Both the position numbers and the translations under genes were made by a program. Shown one piece after another: positions 41,915 to 50,216 of a DNA stretch of 64,000 nucleotides (its first letter is position 1; every line of letters begins with the position of its first letter). The notes under the pieces are model-generated. The model saw nothing but the letters and a program-made list of their open reading frames with translations, ran no database searches and had not been told where the DNA came from. The stretch covers positions 1,676,501 through 1,740,500 of the forward strand of contig NZ_JADBEG010000001.1 in the NCBI RefSeq assembly GCF_014873755.1, read 5' to 3'. The DNA comes from Amycolatopsis lexingtonensis (GTDB lineage: Bacteria; Actinomycetota; Actinomycetes; Mycobacteriales; Pseudonocardiaceae).

Positions 41915-42878
41915 TCGGATCGCCCAGTGCCAGCTCGGGCGGCCGCCCACCCCGCCGGTTGACGACGACGGCCGTTGACCCGAACGGCGACGCCGTCGCG
42001 CCCGGGCGGGACATCTCCACCCGCAGCAGGCGCGCGCCGGTTACTTCCAGGTCGATGGTCGCGGGCTTCCCGACCGCGACGTCGTGCTGGGCGCGCGCGG
42101 TCCCGTCGAGCACCACGCGGACCCGCCCGACCTGGAACTCGTCGGCGGCGTCGTCGGGAACCCCGGCGACGGTGCTGAACCGCTGGTAGTTCCCGCCCAG
42201 CTCGAGCTCGACGAACCCGGTCCCGGTCGCGGTCGGTGACGTCGGGCGCAGCACGATGCTCTCCTCGTAGCGGGTGCCGCCGATCGATGCCGGGCCGCGG
42301 CGGACGCCGTTGCTGGCGCACAGCCACGGCAGCTCGCCCGCGGGCACCTGCCGGGGCTCGCGGACTCCGCCGAGCCAGGTTCCGCGGCGGGGCATCGGGG
42401 TCGGGCCTTGCCCGGTGATCGCGGCGACGAGGTCGGCCACGCCGTCCGGCGTGAATTCGTCGACCTGGTACCGCGTCGTTGAGTAGGCGTTGAGGAAGAC
42501 CGGGATCTCGTCGATCGAGCGGCCGGGCAGGACGACGGGCAGCACGCGCTCGGTTTCCCGGCGCAGGTCCCGGGTCAGGTAGTCGCGGAGGATCGCCGCT
42601 TCGAACTGGGAGCCCCGGCCTTCGTGCGGCATCGCGGTGCCGTCCGCGCGGCGCTTGTAGTCGGGTGAGGCGATGACGAGGATGAAGTCCGCCTTCTCCA
42701 GGTTCTCGGTGGCCCACAACGACCAGTCCCGGCGCTTGTTGTCGTACCAGGAATCGAGGTGCACGTCCAAGCCGATGCCGGCGCGCAGGAACGACGCGAA
42801 GCGGTGCACGAGTTCCTTGTGCGCCGGGCTGTCGTGCGAGTAGGTGACGAACACCCGGGGCGCTTCACGGTCGGTCAT
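41904..42878 (-). CDS. SEFIR (TIR-like) protein with NPCBM-like C-terminus
   Basis: 324 residues. The N-terminal ~150 residues form a SEFIR/TIR-like domain: RVFVTYSHDSPAHKELVHRFASFLRAG, DVHLDSWYDNKRRDW, KADFILVIASPDYKRRADG, and VLPVVLPG. After a linker, the C-terminal domain (GTRYEESIVLRPT, VELELGGNYQRFSTVAGVPDD) is a beta-sandwich like NPCBM carbohydrate-binding modules. SEFIR domains mediate homotypic signalling in bacterial conflict proteins. It is divergent from the TIR/HerA operon across a 181-nt gap, so it may be an accessory sensor of that system. A TTGACA-like -35 lies at 42910-42915 on the minus strand. Confidence 0.82.
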   Translation of the reverse strand: MTDREAPRVFVTYSHDSPAHKELVHRFASFLRAGIGLDVHLDSWYDNKRRDWSLWATENLEKADFILVIASPDYKRRADGTAMPHEGRGSQFEAAILRDYLTRDLRRETERVLPVVLPGRSIDEIPVFLNAYSTTRYQVDEFTPDGVADLVAAITGQGPTPMPRRGTWLGGVREPRQVPAGELPWLCASNGVRRGPASIGGTRYEESIVLRPTSPTATGTGFVELELGGNYQRFSTVAGVPDDAADEFQVGRVRVVLDGTARAQHDVAVGKPATIDLEVTGARLLRVEMSRPGATASPFGSTAVVVNRRGGRPPELALGDPTMT

Positions 42879-43059
42879 CGGGAAAACGATGATGCGCCGA
42901 TTCCGCGTTTGTCAAGGCTTTCGAGTGGGCGGTCGAGATTGTCCAGTGGTGGCCAGGTATTGGCATGGTTCTGTCCAGTTTCCCGCCTTTCCCGGCCGCT
43001 CAGGCCCGGCCTAGGATGGCCGTTGCCTGGTGGGGAGCGGCTAAGGAGCGAAGACACGC

Positions 43060-43623
43060 GTGTACGAGTACGACGTGTTCATCAGCTACCAACGCACCGG
43101 CCGGGACATTTCCGCGTGGGTTAAAAACCATTTCCACCCCCGGCTCGCGGAAGTCCTCGACAACAATCTCTACCGCGACGCGCGGATATTCTGCGACGAC
43201 CGGGTGCCCACCGGCACGAGCTGGCCGGACGAATGGCGCACGGCGTTGCGGCACACCCGCGTGCTGGTGCCGGTGTGCTCGCCGAAGTACTTCCGGGACG
43301 AATGGTGCCTCGCCGAGTGGTACTCGATGGCGAAGCGCGAGGAGCTGACCAGCGGGCCGCTGATCTACCCGGTGATCTTCTGCGACTCCCGGAACTTCCC
43401 GGAGTGGGCCCACGAACGGCGGATGCGCGACCTTCAGCAGTGGAACCACCCCTTCGAGCACTTCCAGCTGACGCCGGCGTACCTCGAGTTCAACCACAAG
43501 ATCGCGGAGATCGCCAAGGAACTCGAAGAGCTCATCGAACGAGCGCCGGATTGGCGGGCGGACTGGCCGGTGCTCACCCCGGCCCCCGAGCCGCCGAAGC
43601 CGGCGCGGATGCCGAGGTTCTGA
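43060..43623 (+). CDS. TIR-domain effector
   Basis: 187 residues, essentially one TIR domain. The opening YDVFISYQRTGRDISAWVKNHFHPRL is beta-A/alpha-A, FCDDRVPTGTSWPDEWRTAL is the BB-loop region, and VLVPVCSPKYFRDEWCLAEWYSMAK contains the WCxxE motif. Glu86 is therefore the likely catalytic residue for NAD+ cleavage or cyclic-ADPR formation. The C-terminal tail is proline-rich. First gene of a four-gene operon: the next ATG is 3 nt downstream. GTG 43060 follows AAGGAG at 11 nt, and a TAGGAT -10-like box is at 43012-43017. Confidence 0.9.
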   Translation: MYEYDVFISYQRTGRDISAWVKNHFHPRLAEVLDNNLYRDARIFCDDRVPTGTSWPDEWRTALRHTRVLVPVCSPKYFRDEWCLAEWYSMAKREELTSGPLIYPVIFCDSRNFPEWAHERRMRDLQQWNHPFEHFQLTPAYLEFNHKIAEIAKELEELIERAPDWRADWPVLTPAPEPPKPARMPRF

Positions 43624-43626
43624 CGG

Positions 43627-45243
43627 ATGCCGGGTTCGGTGTTCACCTTCTACTCGTACAAGGGCGGCGTCGGCCGCAGCTTCACGCTGGCCAACATCGC
43701 CGTGCTCCTCGCCCGCTGGGGACACCGGGTGCTCTGCCTGGACTGGGACCTCGAAGCGCCAGGGCTCGGCGACTACTTCCGGCCGCAGCTGCCGGGCCGG
43801 CCCCGCGGCGGCGTGGTGGACCTCGTCGCGGACTTCCAAGCCGGCCGGTTCGCGCCGAACGCGCACGTCATGCGGCTGCGGGGCGCCCGCGCGCTCGACT
43901 TCATGGCGGCCGGGAGCGAGGGGCCGGCGTACGTCGGCCAGGTGCAGGCGATCGACTGGGACGAGCTCTACGACGAGGGGTTCGGCGAGTACCTCGAGAA
44001 GTGCCGCGAGCAGTGGACGAACGACTACGACTTCGTGCTCATCGACAGCCGCACCGGGATCTCCGACATCGGCAGCATCTGCACCGCGCACCTGCCGGAC
44101 CACCTCGTGGTGCTGTTCACGGCGAACCGGCAGAGCATCCGTGGCGCGATGGACCTCGCCGGGCGCGCGGACAAGGCGCGGAACCTGCTGCCGTTCGACC
44201 GGTCGCGGCTGACCGTCCTGCCGATCCTGTCGCGCTTCGACAACCGGGAGGAGTACGGCCGGTCGGAAGAGTGGCGGAAGATCGTCGTCGGCGAGACCGC
44301 CGAGCTGTACCGGACGTGGCTGGACCAGAGCGTCGCGCTGGAGACGATGTCCCGGCACCTCACGCTGCCGTACGTGTCCTACTGGAGTTTCGGCGAGCAG
44401 CTGCCGGTGCTGTCGGAGAAGACGCCGAGCGCGGACCAGATCGGGTTCGCGCTGGAGACGGTCGCGGCGGTGATCGCGTGCCGCCTCGACCGCACGGACC
44501 TGCTGGCGGAGAACCGTGACGCCTACGTGGCGGCGGTGCGCGCGAGCCGCCAGGAGTTCAAGCACGAACTGCGGGTCAGCATCCCGCGGTCGTCGGTGGG
44601 ACCGGCCGCCGAGCTGGTGGCGGAGCTGGAGAAGCTGAACGTCCGGGTGGTGAAGTCCCTGTCGGGCGACCGCTCCCTGCTGTCCCGGGCCGAGGACGAC
44701 GCCCGCCACCTGTGCCTGGTCGTCGACGGCAAGGTGAGCCGCTGGCAGGCGGCGGAGGTCGAGCTGTTCCTGCACCGGACGCTCGGCCAGGACCGCCGGG
44801 TCATCCCCGTCCTGACCTCCGGCACGGAGGCGGCCGGCCTGCCGGGCTACGTCGGCAACCTGCGCTACATCCGCCTCGGCGCCCGCGGCCCGGCGGAGGT
44901 CGCCCGCGACCTGGTCGCCCAGCTCCAGGGCTTCACCCCGCTGCTCGAAGCGGTCGACGTCGCCGAAGTCCTGCACCAGGCCCGCGAGGCGCGGCTGCGC
45001 CCGTCCCGCTGGGACCTGGTCGACGAACTGGTCGACGGCCTCCGCGCGGCGATCGGCGCCGGCGACGACGCCCGGGCGAACGACCTCGCGGCCGACCTGG
45101 CGGTGACCACCCGCGCCCGCCCCCCGAACGGCGACGCCCGCGACGCGGCGCCCGAGTCGACCCGCTACGCGATCGACTGGCTCCTGCGCCTGCTCGACGC
45201 CCGCGCGAAAACCACGACGCAGCACCGGAAGGAAGTCGAATGA
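43627..45243 (+). CDS. MinD/ParA-type KGGVGRS ATPase with C-terminal TIR-like domain
   Basis: 538 residues. The deviant Walker A KGGVGRS is at 12-18. LCLDWDLEAPGLGDYF follows (strand carrying the switch Asp), and Walker B-like FVLIDSRTGISDIG lies near 136-148. This is the KGGVGR subgroup of MinD/SIMIBI ATPases typical of actinobacterial regulatory and conflict operons, not a plasmid ParA. Residues ~314-420 (HELRVSIPRSSVGPAAELVAELEKLNVRVVK, HLCLVVDGKVSRWQAAEVELFL, VIPVLTSG) look like a second TIR fold without the catalytic Glu context. The rest is helical. The stop overlaps the next ATG (ATGA). Confidence 0.88.
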   Translation: MPGSVFTFYSYKGGVGRSFTLANIAVLLARWGHRVLCLDWDLEAPGLGDYFRPQLPGRPRGGVVDLVADFQAGRFAPNAHVMRLRGARALDFMAAGSEGPAYVGQVQAIDWDELYDEGFGEYLEKCREQWTNDYDFVLIDSRTGISDIGSICTAHLPDHLVVLFTANRQSIRGAMDLAGRADKARNLLPFDRSRLTVLPILSRFDNREEYGRSEEWRKIVVGETAELYRTWLDQSVALETMSRHLTLPYVSYWSFGEQLPVLSEKTPSADQIGFALETVAAVIACRLDRTDLLAENRDAYVAAVRASRQEFKHELRVSIPRSSVGPAAELVAELEKLNVRVVKSLSGDRSLLSRAEDDARHLCLVVDGKVSRWQAAEVELFLHRTLGQDRRVIPVLTSGTEAAGLPGYVGNLRYIRLGARGPAEVARDLVAQLQGFTPLLEAVDVAEVLHQAREARLRPSRWDLVDELVDGLRAAIGAGDDARANDLAADLAVTTRARPPNGDARDAAPESTRYAIDWLLRLLDARAKTTTQHRKEVE

Positions 45244-45893
45244 CGGACCGCTTGGGACAGAAGCAAACCGCGGCGATGTTCACGCTGATGGTGCTGGGCC
45301 GGGAGGTGTCCAACCAGGAGCTGGAGGAGGTCGTGGGGTTCACCCTCACGGGCACCGAGCGCACGGGGCTGAACAAGCTCGGGTACGTCGACAGCGACCG
45401 GACGGGACCCAAGCGGAGTTTCGTGCACGAGCTGAGCGAGAGCGGCTGGGCGTGGTGCGAGCAGGAGCTGGCGGCGGGCGGTCCGCCCCCGCAGCGGGGC
45501 CAGAGCCCGCTGGCGGCGGCGCTTTACGTCATCCTCGGCCGGCTGGGGGAGTACCTGCGGCGGGAGAAGCTCCGGCTGGCCGACCTCTTCACCGAGGGCG
45601 AAGCGGGCCCGGTGGAAACGCCCGTTGCGGGCGGAAGCCTCGAAGACCGCATCCGGCTCGCCTACCGCGAGCTCGTGAAGGAGCCGCGCGGGTGGGTCGG
45701 CCTGGTCGACCTGCGCCCGAAGCTCGGCGCGCCCGCCGCCGAGGTCGACGCCGTGCTCAAGGAGCTGAGCCGGCTCGGCAAGATCCACCTGGTGCCGGAG
45801 GACAACCGCAAGGCGCTCACCGCGGCCGACCACGAAGCGGCGATCCGCATCGGCGGCGAGGACAACCACTTCGTCGCTTTCGAGGCGTCGTGA
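45240..45893 (+). CDS. double winged-helix adaptor protein
   Basis: 217 residues. Two winged-helix-like segments are visible: residues ~1-78 (QKQTAAMFTLMVLGREVSNQELEEVVG, GLNKLGYVDSD) and ~130-200 (SLEDRIRLAYRELVKEPRGWVGLVDLRPKLGAPAAEVDAVLKELSRLGKIHLVPEDNRK). No enzymatic motif. Its start overlaps the KGGVGRS gene stop (ATGA), and its stop overlaps the next start by one base (TGATG). It may recruit DNA or bridge the ATPases. I do not recognise a named family. Confidence 0.7.
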   Translation: MTDRLGQKQTAAMFTLMVLGREVSNQELEEVVGFTLTGTERTGLNKLGYVDSDRTGPKRSFVHELSESGWAWCEQELAAGGPPPQRGQSPLAAALYVILGRLGEYLRREKLRLADLFTEGEAGPVETPVAGGSLEDRIRLAYRELVKEPRGWVGLVDLRPKLGAPAAEVDAVLKELSRLGKIHLVPEDNRKALTAADHEAAIRIGGEDNHFVAFEAS

Positions 45894-48800
45894 TGGACGA
45901 GCTGAAAGCACTGGCGACGCTGAGCTTCGACTGGGCGGACACACCCGACCACGTCTGGAAGGATTCGCCTTACCACGTCGACGGGTTGCACGCTGATGCG
46001 CTGGCCGCACTCGACACGGGCATCCGCGACGCGGTGACCAGCGACGGGCCCAGTCCGATCGGGCTCGTCCTGCGCGGCTTGAAGGGGGTCGGCAAGACCC
46101 ACCTGCTCGGCCTCGTCCGGCGTCAGGTGCACCGCGCGCGGGGCTACTTCTTCCTCGACGACGTCACCGCCGCCGAAGCGTTCTGGGAGAACACGGCCGA
46201 GGCGCTGCGCCGTGGACTGACTCGCCCGGACGATTCGGGCGAGTCCCAGCTGAAGCGATTCCTGCTTCGCGTGTGCCTGCGGGCACACGTCCACGCCGAG
46301 GTCGAGGCGAGGATCCGGCGGGGGCGCGGGCTGACGGTGGAAGACGTCGAAGCGTTCGTCGACGGAGTGGCGTCGCTCGACGAAATGGTCGCCGACGAAT
46401 GCGGGGACACCGCGCGGGCCCTCGTGCTCATCGCCAGCCGGGACCGCGGCGCCAAGTACATCGGAGAGGACTTCCTCGACGGCGACGCCGAGCTGACCTC
46501 GGAAGCGCGCCAGTGGAACATCTACTCGCGGCCGAAACCGTCTCGGGTTCTCGTGCAGGAAATCACGCGGCTGCTCGCCCTCACCGGGCCGGTCGTGATC
46601 GCCGTCGACCAGCTCGACACGCTGGTCGCCCGCTCGACCAAGGGCATGCTGAGCGACGGTGTCGGAGACGATCTGCTGGTGGCTCAGATCGCGGACGGGC
46701 TGATGGGTCTGCGCGAGGTCACGCACAAGACCCTGACCGTGCTGGCTTGCCTGCCGTCAACGTGGGAGCAGATCAAGACGAAGGCGGCGGGAACCGTCCC
46801 GGATCGCTTCCGGGAATCGGTGATGCTCGGCCGGATCACGCACGCCGAGGTCGGCCGGGCACTCGTGGAAAAGCGGCTGGGCGTCGCCTACCAAGCCATG
46901 GACTTCACGCCGCCGTACCCGACCTGGCCGGTCGCGCCCGAGGCGTTCGACGAGCCGTGGGAGCAGTGGACACCTCGTGAGCTGCTGAAGCGGATCGGCG
47001 CGCACATCGACGCGTGCCTGCGCAGCGGGCAGGTCAGGGAGCTCGTGTCCTTCGACGAAAAGGTCACGGTCCCGGCCGCGCCCGTGCGCACCGCGGTCGA
47101 GAGCGATCGGTTCGCCGAGCTGGACAGCCAGTTCGAGAAGCTGCAGGCGGAAGCCGATCCCGGGAAGCTGCTGGCCGAGAAGACCGTCGACAAGGCCATG
47201 CCGGACCTGCTCTCCGCCGCTTTGCGGTGCTGGGTCACCGAAGTCGGGGACGACGACCTCGAGTGGTCGTGCGAGCGGCAGAACGCGCGCAGCGAGGTGC
47301 ACGCCTGGCTCACCCGGACCCTCGACGAGGCCGCGGACCTCCAGGAGCACTGGGCGTTCCGGGCGATCGCGGCCCGGGATCCGCGGGCCGCGCTGAGCCG
47401 GTTCCGGAAGGCGCGGTCCGCGGCGGGGCAGCGGCAAGGTGCGGACAACCGGCACCTCGTGATCCTCCGCGACGCTTGGGGACGTGGGGCCAAGACGCGG
47501 GAAGAGGTCGAGAAGTTCACGACCGCGGGCGGCAAGACGATCCCGCCGAGCGCGGCCGACGTCCGGATCTTCTGGGCGCTGGACAAGATGCTCGCCAACG
47601 GCGGCCGCGAGCTGCACGAGTGGCTCATCGACCGCCGGCCCGCGAGCCGGTCCGAGCTGCTTTCCGCCGTGCTGCCGGAGAAGCCGTCGGGGCAGCCCGC
47701 GGAAGGGACGCATCCGCCGCCGGGGGATGGGGAGATCACGCTCGGGACCGTCGTCGGCTCGGGGGAGCCGGTGCGGGTCGAACTCTCCGCGCTGCGCAAG
47801 CACGCCGCCGTTTTCGCGGGGTCCGGTTCGGGGAAGACCGTGCTGCTCCGGCGGATCGTGGAGGAGTGCGCTCTCCTGGGGGTTTCCGCGATCGTGCTGG
47901 ACCCGAACAACGACCTCGCCCGCCTCGGCGACGCCTGGCCGACACCACCGGAGGGCTGGGGTCCCGACGACGCCCAGCTGGCGAAGCGCTATCTCGCCGA
48001 GACGGACGTCGTCGTCTGGACGCCGGGCCGGGCGACCGGGCGGCCGTTGGCCTTCCAGCCGTTGCCGGACTTCGCCGGTGTCCTCGACGACTCCGACGAG
48101 TTCGCGGCGGCGGTCGAGGTGGCCGTGGCGACGCTGGCGCCGCAGGCCCGGCTGACCGGGACCACGGCGAAGACCAACATCGGGCTGGCGGTGCTTCGGC
48201 AGGCGGTGGTCCAGCACGCGCGCACCGGGTCGCGGAGCCTGCCGGAGCTGATCGAGCTGCTGACCGACCTGCCTGAGGACGTCAGCAACCTCAACGACGC
48301 CAAGCGCATCGCGGCCGGGCTGGCCGAGGTCCTCAAGGCGGCGATGGTCAACGATCCGCTCTTCGCGGGTGGCGGCGAACCGGTGGATCCGGGCGTGCTG
48401 CTGACCCCGGCCGAGGGCAAGCGGGCGCGGGTCTCGGTGATCAGCTTCGTGGGCCTGCAGGCGGAGGAGCAGCGGCAGAACTTCGTCAACCAGCTGCAGA
48501 TGGAGCTGTTCGCCTGGATCAAGCGCAATCCGGCGGGGGACCGGCCGCTGGGAGCGCTGTTCGTGATGGACGAAGCGCAGACGATGGCGTCTTCGGGTTC
48601 GCTGACGGCCAGCACCCGCAGCACGATCGTGCTCGCCTCCCAGGCCCGCAAGTACGGGCTGGGGCTGCTGTTCGCCACGCAGGCGCCGAAGGGGCTGCAC
48701 AACCAGGTCGTCGGCAACGCGATGACGCAGTTCTTCGGCCGCCTCAACAGCCCGGCCCAGATCGCGGCGGCCAACGAGCTGGCGCGCGCGAAGGGGAGCC

Positions 48801-48955
48801 CGGTCGCGGACATCTCACGGCTGGAGCGCGCCCAGTTCTACGTGGCGGGGGAGGCGTTCGGGTTCCGCCAGGTGGCGACGCCGCTGTGCTTGAGCCACCA
48901 CCCGGCCAGCCCGCTGCGGCTGGAGGAGGTGATTTCCCGCGCACGGGAAACGTGA
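45893..48955 (+). CDS. dual ATPase: ORC/STAND-like N-terminus fused to HerA/FtsK-like C-terminus
   Basis: 1020 residues. The first P-loop is RGLKGVGKTH (~62-70), with Walker B VVIAVDQLDTL near 237; this is ORC/STAND-like. The second P-loop is FAGSGSGKTVLLR (~642-650), followed by AIVLDPNNDLARLGD, Walker B GALFVMDEAQ (~886-896) and the sensor LLFATQAPKGL. That set is typical of HerA/FtsK/VirD4-like DNA-pumping ATPases. Between them is a long helical linker (~400-620). HerA-type pumps paired with TIR or SIR2 effectors are known from several antiviral systems; a fusion with an ORC-like NTPase is unusual. Last gene of the island's four-gene operon. Confidence 0.88.
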   Translation: MDELKALATLSFDWADTPDHVWKDSPYHVDGLHADALAALDTGIRDAVTSDGPSPIGLVLRGLKGVGKTHLLGLVRRQVHRARGYFFLDDVTAAEAFWENTAEALRRGLTRPDDSGESQLKRFLLRVCLRAHVHAEVEARIRRGRGLTVEDVEAFVDGVASLDEMVADECGDTARALVLIASRDRGAKYIGEDFLDGDAELTSEARQWNIYSRPKPSRVLVQEITRLLALTGPVVIAVDQLDTLVARSTKGMLSDGVGDDLLVAQIADGLMGLREVTHKTLTVLACLPSTWEQIKTKAAGTVPDRFRESVMLGRITHAEVGRALVEKRLGVAYQAMDFTPPYPTWPVAPEAFDEPWEQWTPRELLKRIGAHIDACLRSGQVRELVSFDEKVTVPAAPVRTAVESDRFAELDSQFEKLQAEADPGKLLAEKTVDKAMPDLLSAALRCWVTEVGDDDLEWSCERQNARSEVHAWLTRTLDEAADLQEHWAFRAIAARDPRAALSRFRKARSAAGQRQGADNRHLVILRDAWGRGAKTREEVEKFTTAGGKTIPPSAADVRIFWALDKMLANGGRELHEWLIDRRPASRSELLSAVLPEKPSGQPAEGTHPPPGDGEITLGTVVGSGEPVRVELSALRKHAAVFAGSGSGKTVLLRRIVEECALLGVSAIVLDPNNDLARLGDAWPTPPEGWGPDDAQLAKRYLAETDVVVWTPGRATGRPLAFQPLPDFAGVLDDSDEFAAAVEVAVATLAPQARLTGTTAKTNIGLAVLRQAVVQHARTGSRSLPELIELLTDLPEDVSNLNDAKRIAAGLAEVLKAAMVNDPLFAGGGEPVDPGVLLTPAEGKRARVSVISFVGLQAEEQRQNFVNQLQMELFAWIKRNPAGDRPLGALFVMDEAQTMASSGSLTASTRSTIVLASQARKYGLGLLFATQAPKGLHNQVVGNAMTQFFGRLNSPAQIAAANELARAKGSPVADISRLERAQFYVAGEAFGFRQVATPLCLSHHPASPLRLEEVISRARET

Positions 48956-49021
48956 GCGTGTCGATCCGGGCGGAGTTCGTTCGACGCAGGGGTGAAGCGC
49001 ACCCGACCCGAGGAGCACCCC

Positions 49022-49576
49022 GTGATCCGCCTCTACATGAGCATGTCCCTCGACGGCTACATCGCCGGCCCCGACGACCGGCCCGGCCAGGAGCTGGGCC
49101 GCGGGGGCGGCCGGCTGTTCAACTGGCTCGACGACCGCCACGGCGACGGAGTCAGCGGGCAGGTGTACCGCGAGGCGTCGGCGACCGGCGCGATCATCTC
49201 GGGACGGCGGACGTACGAGCTGGCCGGCCGGTGGGGTGGCGACCACCACGACGGCGTGCCGATCCACGTGCTGACCCACCGCGTCGACCCGGCCGACCCG
49301 GCGCCCGGCAGCACGCGGTACTTCACCGACGTGGTGGCCTGCGCCGAAGAGGCCCGCGCGGCGGCCGGTGAGCGCGGTGTCATGGTGCACGGCGCGGGCG
49401 CGGCGCAGGCCCTGCTGGCGGCCGGGCAGCTGGACGAGCTGGAGATCCACCTGGTCCCGGTGCTCCTTGGCGGCGGACGGCGGCTGTTCGGGGAGTCGGA
49501 CCCGGTCGAACTGCGGCTGGTCCGCCGCCTCGAAGACCGCGACGTCACGCACCTGCGGTACGAGGTCGTGCGTTAG
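49022..49576 (+). CDS. RibD C-terminal/DHFR-like reductase
   Basis: 184 residues. The fold begins with VIRLYMSMSLDGYIAGPDDRP and has GAIISGRRTYELAGRWGGD, VHGAGAAQALLAAGQLDELEIHLVPVLLGGGRRLFG, all typical of the RibD_C/dihydrofolate reductase-like family common in actinobacteria. Usually NADPH-dependent; substrates unknown. GTG 49022 has GAGGAG 7 nt upstream. It is separated from the TIR/HerA operon by 66 nt and is probably not part of it. Confidence 0.88.
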   Translation: MIRLYMSMSLDGYIAGPDDRPGQELGRGGGRLFNWLDDRHGDGVSGQVYREASATGAIISGRRTYELAGRWGGDHHDGVPIHVLTHRVDPADPAPGSTRYFTDVVACAEEARAAAGERGVMVHGAGAAQALLAAGQLDELEIHLVPVLLGGGRRLFGESDPVELRLVRRLEDRDVTHLRYEVVR

Positions 49577-50121
49577 GCCTGCTTTTCCTCGTACTGGGCG
49601 AGGATCGCGTGCGTCGCGTCGATCAACGCCGGCGCTTCGCACACCTGCGCGAAGATCTCCGCGTACTGCAGCAGCACCAGCCGCAGTTTCTCCAGCTCGT
49701 CCCGCAGTTCTTGCGACCGCTCCCAAGCCGCCTCGTGGGCGACGATCGCCGTGCCCTCGGGCCGGGTCGCCTCCCACTCCTGCAACGCCGGGTGCCACTG
49801 GGCCAGCACCGGGCGCAGCACCGCGTTCAACATCCAGATCGCGAGGTGCCCGAAGCGGTACTCACTCTTCCGAGGCGGCTTCGCCACGGACGGGCCGTAC
49901 TTGCGCAGGATCTCCCGCGTCACCCCGAACAGCTGGTACAGCGAGGAAAGCGCCTCCCGCAGGATGCCGTGGTTCGGGGCGAGCGGCGCCACCGTGATGC
50001 GGGTGACCAGCTCGACGTACAGTTCCCACGCCGCATCGCGTTCCGCCTGGTCCGGGCGCCATTCGCCGGACAGCTTCGCCGGGCCCCAGCCCAGATCCAC
50101 CCTGACCTTGTCGATGGGCAT
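49573..50121 (-). CDS. conserved helical protein of unknown function
   Basis: 182 residues starting at ATG 50121. It opens MPIDKVRVDLGWGPAKLSGEW, then is mostly helical (LREALSSLYQLFGVTREILRKYGP, HLAIWMLNAVLRPVLAQWHPALQEWEA, AAWERSQELRDELEKLRLVLLQYAEIFAQV). The wording looks like a conserved actinomycete hypothetical, but I recall no function. Convergent with, and overlapping by 4 nt, the RibD-like gene. It lies next to the KAS III operon but has its own promoter region (95 nt). Confidence 0.7.
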   Translation of the reverse strand: MPIDKVRVDLGWGPAKLSGEWRPDQAERDAAWELYVELVTRITVAPLAPNHGILREALSSLYQLFGVTREILRKYGPSVAKPPRKSEYRFGHLAIWMLNAVLRPVLAQWHPALQEWEATRPEGTAIVAHEAAWERSQELRDELEKLRLVLLQYAEIFAQVCEAPALIDATHAILAQYEEKQA

Positions 50122-50216
50122 GTGCCGCCTTCCCGATCCGTTACCGTGCGCAACGGCAGTCTACCCACGGTCGAGCCGGCCGCCGTTCGTGTTACGGACC
50201 GGGAAGGGCGGTCACC

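Noticed and set aside
42879..43059. A small gene in the gap between the SEFIR and TIR genes.
   Set aside because: No reading frame with convincing composition; the AT-richer part and -10/-35-like boxes suit a divergent promoter.
43627..45243. The KGGVGRS protein as a plasmid or chromosome ParA.
   Set aside because: No ParB, no parS-like repeats, a TIR-like tail and a TIR operon instead; chromosomal par genes would sit near the origin.
49022..49576. The RibD-like gene as a fifth member of the TIR/HerA operon.
   Set aside because: 66-nt gap with its own ribosome site, and this family is common as stand-alone genes in actinomycetes.
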